Under the pieces are notes generated by a model. That model searched no databases, was not told the DNA's origin, and saw only the letters and a list, made by a program, of their open reading frames with translations. A program made the position numbers and the translations under genes. From Leucobacter zeae (GTDB lineage Bacteria; Actinomycetota; Actinomycetes; Actinomycetales; Microbacteriaceae), in NCBI RefSeq assembly GCF_016758175.1, contig NZ_QYAB01000001.1, positions 611,256-675,255 of the forward strand: a DNA stretch of 64,000 nt, given 5' to 3'. The number at the start of each line of letters is the position of its first letter. Positions within the stretch are counted from its first letter, which is position 1. Of this stretch, positions 9,693-16,700 are shown piece after piece.

Positions 9693-9701
9693 CGCAGTGC
9701 G

Positions 9702-9737
9702 ACGGGCCGGCACCGGGGAGACCCGGTGCCGGCCCGT
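9702..9737 (+). terminator. proS terminator hairpin
   Basis: A perfect 16-bp stem (9702-9717 with 9722-9737) closed by a gaga loop, about 50 nt after the proS stop. There is no U-tract. Confidence 0.8.
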
Positions 9738-9823
9738 TCGCGTGCGGGGCGCGTGTGCGTGCGTGTGGGTGTGCGTGTGCTTTCTGGTCGGGGCGCTGCG
9801 GCGCGTGTCTGCAGGATCAATGC

Positions 9824-9877
9824 GATCTGCCGGATATCTGCCCCTCTGGCCGCGGAACGGCATATATCCGGCAGATC
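9824..9877. repeat. 14-bp inverted repeat upstream of the T7SS locus
   Basis: gatctgccggatat (9824-9837) is inverted at 9864-9877 with 26 nt between. A further half-like copy (gatatccggc) follows at 9881-9890. The three half-sites could be operators, but no regulator is linked. Confidence 0.5.
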
Positions 9878-9941
9878 CCAGATATCCGGCTGGCGCGGCA
9901 TCGCCGCCGGCTTCGTCGCTGCACTCGGCGTCAGGCATCGC

Positions 9942-10009
9942 CGACCCACTACTCGCCCGCCGAGATGGCATCGGCTCCCATGCCATCTCGGCGGGCGAGT
10001 AGTGGGTCG
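9942..10009. repeat. REP-like palindrome, copy A
   Basis: A perfect 30-bp stem (9942-9971 with 9980-10009) closed by an 8-nt loop. The arm begins CGACCCACTACTCGCC and ends CGAGATGGCAT. It is closely related to copies at 49473-49539 and 63705-63771, all in intergenic DNA. Confidence 0.85.
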
Positions 10010-10115
10010 CGCATGCCAGCACCGATGGCGGGAGGGTCCGGAGGCGGAGTTCCGGATCCGCGAGTCGGCCTGCGGAGGCCGTCCACAGACCGCGTCATGG
10101 TGCTTCGCCGTCGAG

Positions 10116-10124
10116 TTATCCACA
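10116..10124 (+). promoter_or_regulatory. DnaA-box-like 9-mer
   Basis: TTATCCACA is identical to the consensus DnaA box and sits about 130 nt upstream of the first T7SS gene. A related TCCACAGA lies at about 10082-10089. No dnaA, dnaN or AT-rich origin region is nearby. Confidence 0.4.
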
Positions 10125-10253
10125 GACTTCCCATCGGGCCTCGACCGGCCGATTTTCGCGATTATCGTCGAAGACACCCGCAGCGGTTGCGGGGAGAAAT
10201 ACAGTACGGCGCATTCGCGGGGGCTCTGCGCTGAGAACGAAGGAGGAGCCCCG

Positions 10254-10547
10254 ATGGCGAACATCACTGTGTCCTATGCCGAGATCGAACGGGCCGCCGC
10301 GCGCCTGGGATCGGGACGCGACGAGATCACCCAACTGCTGCAGGCGCTGCAGGCGCAGATCGCCGAGCTCGTCTCGACCGGTTTCGTGACGGATCAGGCA
10401 TCCGGCCGGTTCCATGCGGCCTATCAGGAGTACACGGCCAGCGCGAACACGGTCGTCGCGAAGCTCTCCGAGATCCAGGCGTTCCTCACACAGACCGCGA
10501 GCGCGATCCGCGACATGGATGCGCAGATCGCAGCCAAGATCAACTGA
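10254..10547 (+). CDS. WXG100-like (ESAT-6 superfamily) protein
   Basis: A 97-aa protein of the size and helical-hairpin pattern expected for WXG100 substrates of type VII secretion. Two amphipathic helices (about 8-40 and 50-92) flank a turn. The turn reads GFVTDQASGRFHAAY and lacks a Trp-x-Gly, although the aromatic and small residues keep the spacing. There is no clear C-terminal YxxxD/E motif. A strong AAGGAGGAG lies 5 nt before ATG 10254, which settles the start. It is the first gene of the T7SS locus and is likely secreted by the ATPase encoded at 13755. Confidence 0.75.
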   Translation: MANITVSYAEIERAAARLGSGRDEITQLLQALQAQIAELVSTGFVTDQASGRFHAAYQEYTASANTVVAKLSEIQAFLTQTASAIRDMDAQIAAKIN

Positions 10548-10750
10548 CGCGCTCGGCGCGGCGGGTGCCGTCCGGGTGAGCGGATCCCGATGTGACCCGT
10601 CCACGCGCGGACCGCTCGCTCGATTCGCGCGTGGTCACGGCGGCCGAGCGATAGCCGTGCGACGGGTGCGCGATGGCAGCGGTGCGGATTCCGCGCTGCG
10701 CCCACCGCTTCCCGGTGCGACCCGAAATCGTTCTTCGAAAGGAGCGCCTC

Positions 10751-11059
10751 ATGGGCGAACGACTGAACCTGCTGGACGGCGAGCTGTCGGCGGCCGGCGT
10801 GTCCCTGGGGTGCGCAGCGGGTGGCATGGCGGGCGGCAGTTCCGGAAGGCCGTCCGGACGGCTGCAGAGCCTGAACGGCATCGGCGGTGAGATCGACGAC
10901 TACCTGCGCGGCTTGCAGACGGCCAGAGAAGCCCTGGCAGACGCTGCGAAGACGGCGTCACGAACCGTCGGCGACCTGATGGCGAACAGCGCCGAGCTCG
11001 ACGCCCACCTCGCTCGCACGGTCTACGCGGGATACGCCCTCGGGACGGAGGAGAGATGA
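10751..11059 (+). CDS. Small helical T7SS-locus protein
   Basis: A 102-aa protein of unknown family. The first ~40 residues are Gly/Ser-rich (AAGGMAGGSSGR); residues about 42-95 are predicted helical and rich in Ala, Asp and Thr, as in small Esx-like partners. GAAAGGAG lies 6 nt upstream of the ATG. The stop overlaps the next start (ATGA), so it is coupled to the hydrolase gene. It may be a secretion partner or chaperone of the hydrolase; this is inferred from position and size only. Confidence 0.7.
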   Translation: MGERLNLLDGELSAAGVSLGCAAGGMAGGSSGRPSGRLQSLNGIGGEIDDYLRGLQTAREALADAAKTASRTVGDLMANSAELDAHLARTVYAGYALGTEER

Positions 11060-12933
11060 CCTGGGTGCCCACCGGGGCGATCGGTTTCGGAATCCTCTCC
11101 GAGCCGTCCCCGATTGCCGGCGGCGTCGAGGAGATCTCGCGGATCGGAGACTACCTGCAGCAGGCCGTCGACGCCTCGTTCGACTACCGGAACGCCATCC
11201 AGAGCGCTGAGCGGACTCTCGCGAACGGGCAGGGGGACGCGCTGAACCGACTGCGGGACAAGCTCGCCCAGCGGCTCCTCCCCGGCCTGGAGCTTCTGGA
11301 TGCGAGCGCGGTCGCGGCGAAGGCGGGAGTCGACGGCTATGCGCAGGAGGTCGACCGCATCCACACCGACGCGCGTGCGTTGATCCGCGATGTCGAGGAT
11401 GACCTGTCGACGATCAGGACCCAGGCCGGCGAGATCTCCGAGATCGCCGACCTGATCGGGGCGGATGCGCCGGTGAGCTGGGACGCGGCGCCGCCTGGGG
11501 TGATGCCGGAGCCGCAGGCGGGAGCCGGAGCCGCCGGTCTCGACGCCGGCGAGCAGGAGATCCGGCGCGAGCAGTTGCAGCAGTTGTACGCGATGCAGTG
11601 GCTTTCGACCGCGGTGCTGTGGAAGCGCGCCTGCGACGACATCGAATCGGCCAAGGCCAAGTGGGCGAGCCTGGTGGCGGATCGGAAGGAAGCGGAGGGG
11701 CGCCTGGTCGGAGCGCTCCGCGCCACCGACCTCGGACGGCTCATCGACGCCGGAACCTCCGGGAGTTACTCCCGGAGAGCGATGATCGCATTCGGGCTGT
11801 CCGGTGAGATCCGAGGGGCGGCATTCGTCGATGAACGATCGACTGACCCGGCCGTCGATGCGTTCCTGGAGGACGAGGACCTGTCGGGAACCCAGCTGGC
11901 GGAAGCCTGGAGCGCACTCGGGCTGGGCCGCGAAGAGATCGTCGCGCTGCCGATGGAGTCCCTCGCTCGGCTCGCGAAGCACCCCGGACTGCCGGCCTGG
12001 GTGCAAGACATCGCGGCGAGAGAACTGTTGCACTCCTCACTCGTCGCGCCGAACGAGGCCTACGGCGCCTTCGGATTCGGTGCCAGCGGCCCGGGGGTCG
12101 AGGAATTCCGTCGTCGGATGCTGAGGCTGCACGAGGCCTGGCGGACCGCGCAGCAGGAGGCCGACCGAATGGGTGGGAAACCGACGGTGCAGCTGCTGGC
12201 GCTCGGCAGCCACGACGGAGCGCTGACGGCGGCCATTTCCCACGGCGACCTCGATACGGCGTCCCACGTCGGCGTCAACGTCTCGGGGATGCTGTCGAAC
12301 GTCGCGGAGATCGGGAGGGACGCCACAGGCGCTCGTTCGCTGTTCAACGAGGCGTATCAGGAGGACCCCACTCAGACGTATGCTGCGGTCACCTGGATCG
12401 GATACCGGTCGCCGAGTTTCGCCGACGTGAACCTCATGGGTCGCGCGAACGCCGGCGGCCCGGAGCTCGCCGCGTTCATCGACGGGATCTTCGACAGTCG
12501 GAACGCGAACGGGGCGCCCGCCGAGAACTTCACGGTCTTCGCCCACTCCTACGGGTCGACGACCGCGGCCGTCGCGCTCGAGCAGACCCGACACCGGGTG
12601 ACCTCCTTCGTGACGTACGGGTCGGCGGGGTTCGCGCAGACGACGATCGAGGACATGCGGGTCGACGGCGTCTTCGCGACGCATGCGTCGGGAGACCAGA
12701 CCGCTCCTTTCGGAACCTTGCTGGAGCACCCGTTCGATCCGCGGATGCTTCCCGGGGTGACGTCGTTCTCCGCGGAGGGCGGAGACGGATACACGCGGGT
12801 GACCGCGCACGACATGTTCACCGAGGACGACTCGGCGAGCCCGCTGAACTGGGGCGGCAAGGTCGGATACCTGACCACGGGCACGCGGTCGGCCGAAGAC
12901 ATGGGCAAGATCTGGGCGAATGGGAGGCTGTAA
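11056..12933 (+). CDS. DUF1023-type alpha/beta hydrolase with helical N-terminus
   Basis: A 625-aa protein. Residues about 1-230 are charged and strongly helical without a signal peptide, resembling WXG/LXG-type secretion domains. The C-terminal part (about 350-625) is an alpha/beta hydrolase of the DUF1023 family. Its nucleophile elbow is AHSYGST with Ser498 (an A-x-S-x-G variant of G-x-S-x-G), followed by FATHASGDQTAPFG and VTAHDMF, which may supply the Asp and His. It overlaps the upstream gene by 4 nt and the downstream lipoprotein gene by 1 nt, so the three form one translationally coupled unit. DUF1023 hydrolases often lie beside WXG100 genes in actinobacteria. An attractive reading is that it is the cargo of this T7SS; the substrate is unknown. 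Confidence 0.78.
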   Translation: MTWVPTGAIGFGILSEPSPIAGGVEEISRIGDYLQQAVDASFDYRNAIQSAERTLANGQGDALNRLRDKLAQRLLPGLELLDASAVAAKAGVDGYAQEVDRIHTDARALIRDVEDDLSTIRTQAGEISEIADLIGADAPVSWDAAPPGVMPEPQAGAGAAGLDAGEQEIRREQLQQLYAMQWLSTAVLWKRACDDIESAKAKWASLVADRKEAEGRLVGALRATDLGRLIDAGTSGSYSRRAMIAFGLSGEIRGAAFVDERSTDPAVDAFLEDEDLSGTQLAEAWSALGLGREEIVALPMESLARLAKHPGLPAWVQDIAARELLHSSLVAPNEAYGAFGFGASGPGVEEFRRRMLRLHEAWRTAQQEADRMGGKPTVQLLALGSHDGALTAAISHGDLDTASHVGVNVSGMLSNVAEIGRDATGARSLFNEAYQEDPTQTYAAVTWIGYRSPSFADVNLMGRANAGGPELAAFIDGIFDSRNANGAPAENFTVFAHSYGSTTAAVALEQTRHRVTSFVTYGSAGFAQTTIEDMRVDGVFATHASGDQTAPFGTLLEHPFDPRMLPGVTSFSAEGGDGYTRVTAHDMFTEDDSASPLNWGGKVGYLTTGTRSAEDMGKIWANGRL

Positions 12934-13667
12934 TGCACGCACACCCGAAGAGAGGAAGGGTCGGACGTGCGGTCGCAGCTCTCTGTGCAGGAGTGGCACT
13001 GGCGCTCGGGATCACCGGGTGCACTGGAGACGGAGGAGGACGTATGGGAACGGACCGCGCAGTAGATGGTGGGGGCCTGTCGCAGAGCGCGGCCGCGGGG
13101 CTCTCCGTGGAGCAGCAGTTCGATCTCGTGCGGGAGCGCGATGCGCGGATGCAGGAGCTGCTCACCGGGGCGCAGCTGCAGATCAGTTCGGGGGTCTGGG
13201 GCTGGGGGCAGAAGGGCGGCGCCCCGATCACGGGGCCGAACGCCTGGTCGCTTCCCGGGATGACCACCGACAACAGCTACTACCTCGACATGTGGCGTTG
13301 GATCCGTCCAGAAGGGGCGGCCGGGGCGAGAGTCGACCTGGAACCGATGATCGAGTACTTCGAATCCCAGGGCTGGGAGTTCGAGGTGACCGAGAACCGG
13401 GGAGACCACCGGGCGCGCGCCGACACCGGCGATGGGTACTGGGTGACGTGGAATGTCCAGGAGAACGGCATGTACAACATGGGCGTCATGAGCCGGTCCT
13501 ACTGGGGGTCGGGCCCGGAGCTGCTGAGTGCGATCGCGGACCGGACGCCCCCTGAGAAGCTCGAGATCGAGGAGTCCGAGCCCGGTGTCTACATCCCGTT
13601 CCCCGACTGGAACGATCCGCGCGACTACGCACCGAACCTGCTGGATCACAGCGGACCCGCGGAGTAA
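12933..13667 (+). CDS. Lipoprotein of the T7SS locus
   Basis: A 244-aa predicted lipoprotein. It has a basic N-terminus, a hydrophobic stretch and a lipobox ending LGITGC at about residue 30. The mature part has conserved-looking aromatic residues (VWGWGQKGG, YYLDMWRW) and ends at an acidic/proline-rich tail. No family was recognised. Its ATG overlaps the hydrolase stop (TAATG). The tight coupling suggests that it protects the cell from, anchors, or helps export the hydrolase; none of these can be decided from sequence. Confidence 0.75.
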   Translation: MHAHPKRGRVGRAVAALCAGVALALGITGCTGDGGGRMGTDRAVDGGGLSQSAAAGLSVEQQFDLVRERDARMQELLTGAQLQISSGVWGWGQKGGAPITGPNAWSLPGMTTDNSYYLDMWRWIRPEGAAGARVDLEPMIEYFESQGWEFEVTENRGDHRARADTGDGYWVTWNVQENGMYNMGVMSRSYWGSGPELLSAIADRTPPEKLEIEESEPGVYIPFPDWNDPRDYAPNLLDHSGPAE

Positions 13668-13754
13668 TCGGGCGACCCGCAACGGCAGCGGCCCGGCTCG
13701 TCGCCGGCGACCGAGACCACCTGCTCCAGCAACCAGCCGTAAGAGGACTCCGCC

Positions 13755-16700
13755 GTGAAAGTTCTGGTCACCCTGGCCCTGCCGGACGGGGCGACGCATG
13801 ACGTCGCGCTGTCGTGCGACGTCACCGCGACCGTCGCCGATGCCGCGCGCGCCCTGGTCCGCGCCGGTGTGAGCGGCGACCCCGGGGTCGAGGAGGCTGC
13901 GCGCTCGCGGTCCGAACCGCTCACCCTGCTCGGGCAGCCCGTCGCCGGAGCGCCGCCGGTGCTGCTGGACCCGGCCGCTCCGATCGGCGCGTCTGGCCTC
14001 CAATCCGGATGGATCGTCGAACCCGTGCTCGAGTTCGGCACGCATGGGGTCGCCCGGCGGATGATCGGTGTCATCGGGTACGTCGAGGTCCTGACCGGCC
14101 ACCACGCCGGCGCGTTCTACAGCCTGGTACCGGGGGAGAACCTCATCGGGAGGGACCCCGCCTGCCGCGTCTCCCTGCACGACGGCAGCGTATCGCGGCG
14201 TCACGCGGTCCTCCGGGCCGGCTCCGGCCTGGAGCTCAGGGACCTGGCCTCCGCGAACGGCGTGCTGGTCGACGGGGAGCCCGTCGCCGCGCTCCGGATC
14301 GGGTCCCCCGTGACGGTCGTGCTCGGGGAGGTGCGCCTGCGCATCATCCCAGGACCTCCTGCCGGCGCCGCCCACGACCTCTCCCACCGCATCATGCACA
14401 CCCGGGCGCCGCGGGTCTCCCCGCGTTTCGCGGCATCGGAGCGGGAGCTGCCGATGCCCCCGACCCCGGCGAAGCCGAGCCGGATCCCGGTGCTCGCCTT
14501 GCTCGCGCCGATGGTGATGGGCGGGGCGCTGTACGCGGTGACGCAGTCGCCGATGACTCTCATGATGGTCGTGTTCTCGCCGCTCATGATGGTCGGTGCT
14601 TGGGCGGACGGCACGATCGGCGGCAGGCGGAAGCTCCGCGGGGAGCTCGAGCGGTTCGCCGCGGACGTCCGGATCGAGCGCGCCGAACTGCTCGACCTGC
14701 GGGAGCGCGAGATCGAGGTCCGTTCGTCGGAGACGCCGACCCTCGCCGAGGTCACCCGCGCGATCGCGGAGCGGGACAGCTTGCTCTGGGCGCGCAGACC
14801 GGAGCACCGATCGTTCCTCGAGGTGCGCTTCGGCGTGGGCGCCCTCCCGAGCCGCACCGCCGTCATGCTGCCGCATCGGGGCGACACGGTGCGCGAGCAG
14901 TGGGACGTGCTGCGCGGCATCGCGGCCGAGTTCAAGGAGGTCGATCCGGTTCCCGTGCTCGAGAGATTCGACCGGTGCGGATCGATCGGGGTCGCGGGTC
15001 CGCGGATGTGGGCCGGAGGCATGGCGAGATCGCTCGTGCTGCAGCTCGTCGGGCTCCACTCGCCGGCGGAACTCGCGCTCGCGTGCTTCGCGAGCCCGGA
15101 CCATGCCGAGGAGTGGAGCTGGCTGAAGTGGCTGCCGCACGTCGACGCGGTGACCAGCCCGCTCCCCGTCTGGCAGCTTGCCGAGGACGAACCCGGCTCG
15201 CTGCGCCTGCTCATCGCGCTCGAGGGGCTGGTGGAGGCGCGCCGCGCGTCGGCTGGATCCCGCTCATCCGTGCGGTCGCACCTCGACATGGACACTCGCA
15301 ACGACGATGCGCAGGGCGAGGCGGTGCGGGATCTCCCGGTGATCCCGACCGTGCTCATCCTCGTGCTCGACGACGCCTGCATGGAACGATCGAGGCTCAT
15401 CGCGATCGCCGAGGCCGGTCCGGACCTCGGGATCCACTTCATCTGGGTCGGCGGCGCGCGGGCGGAACTGCCCGCGGCCTGCCGCACGTTCGTCGAGCTC
15501 GGCGAGGGCGACGGACGCGTGGGATTCGTGCGCACGGCGACGAGCGTGCCCCTGCAGCGCTGGGAGTTCGTCGGAGCCCCCGAGGCACTCGGGCTGGCGC
15601 GCCGACTATCGGCTGTCGAGGACTCCGGTGCGCGGGTGCTCGACGAGAGCGACCTCCCGCGGGCCGTGCACCTCCGAGACCTGCACTCCACCGACCTGCT
15701 GGGCGCCGCACCGCCAGTGGCTCGATCCTGGGCGGACTCCGGATCGCTCGTGTCGCACTGGTCCAGGGGTGAGGAACGCGACCCGCTCGCGCTCGCCGCA
15801 GTCGTGGGGCAGGGGACCGAGGGACCGATGGTGGTCGACCTGCGCACCCACGGACCGCACGCGCTCGTCGGCGGGACGTCGGGGGCGGGGAAGTCCGAGT
15901 TCCTCCAGACGTGGATCATGAGCCTCGCGACCCGGATCAGCCCGGACCGGCTGACATTCCTGCTGGTCGACTACAAGGGCGGCGCCGCGTTCGCCGAGTG
16001 CACCGGTCTCCCGCACACCGTGGGTCTGGTCACGGACCTCAGCCCGCACCTGGTGCGGCGCGCCCTGACCTCCCTGCGCGCCGAGCTCCGCTACCGGGAG
16101 GAACTGCTCGCGGCCCACGGGGCGAAGGATCTCATCACGATGGAGCGCCGATCCGACCCCGCGGCGCCGCCGGTGCTCGTGATCGTGATCGACGAGTTCG
16201 CCGCGCTCGCGAACGAGGTCCCCGAGTTCGTCGACGGCGTGATCGATATCGCGCAGCGCGGGCGATCCCTGGGCCTGCACCTCATCATGGCGACCCAGCG
16301 TCCCGCGGGCGTCATCACGGACAACCTCCGCGCCAACACCAACCTGCGCGTGGCGCTGCGGATGGCCGACGAATCGGACAGCGCCGACGTCATCGGGGTG
16401 ACTGACGCGGCCTTCTTCGACGCCGAGACCCCGGGGCGAGGGGCGATCAAGGCGGGTCCGGGGCGGATCGAGCACTTCCAGTCCGGATACCTCGGCGGCC
16501 GGGCGGGGAACGCCGACGTCGAGTCGCGCATCGAGGTGCGCTCCCTGGGCTTCGCCGAGGGCGAGCCCTGGAACATCCTGCCCGAGCAGACGGGCTCGGC
16601 CAGGAGGCGGGCGAAGCCCCCGCGCGACATCGAGCGGCTGCGCGACGGCATCGTCGCGGCGGCGAGGCTGTCCGGAATACGTGAGCCGCGGAGGCCTTGG

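Larger units (their letters stand above)
9650..10253. other. 604-nt intergenic region between proS and the T7SS locus
   Basis: No convincing gene. It holds a 16-bp unit repeated twice in tandem (9661-9692), the proS terminator, a 14-bp inverted repeat (9824-9877), a long REP-like palindrome (9942-10009) and a DnaA-box-like 9-mer (10116-10124). RimP, commonly encoded between proS and nusA, is not present here. The T7SS promoter probably lies in the last ~100 nt; TACAGT at 10200-10205 is a weak -10 candidate. Confidence 0.7.

Noticed and set aside
9942-10009. Palindrome read as an attachment site or insertion-sequence end
   Set aside because: No integrase or transposase is nearby and the related copies lie alone between genes; REP-like repeat fits better.
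9661-10010. Possible CRISPR array in the proS-T7SS gap
   Set aside because: The repeats are two 16-bp tandem units and single palindromes, without regular spacers or cas genes.
10116-10124. Possible replication origin
   Set aside because: There is a single DnaA box without dnaA, dnaN, gyrB or an AT-rich unwinding region.
12549-15140. Long reverse frame opposite the T7SS genes
   Set aside because: It is rich in Arg, His, Asp and Gly, without domains, and fully overlaps three well-supported plus-strand genes.
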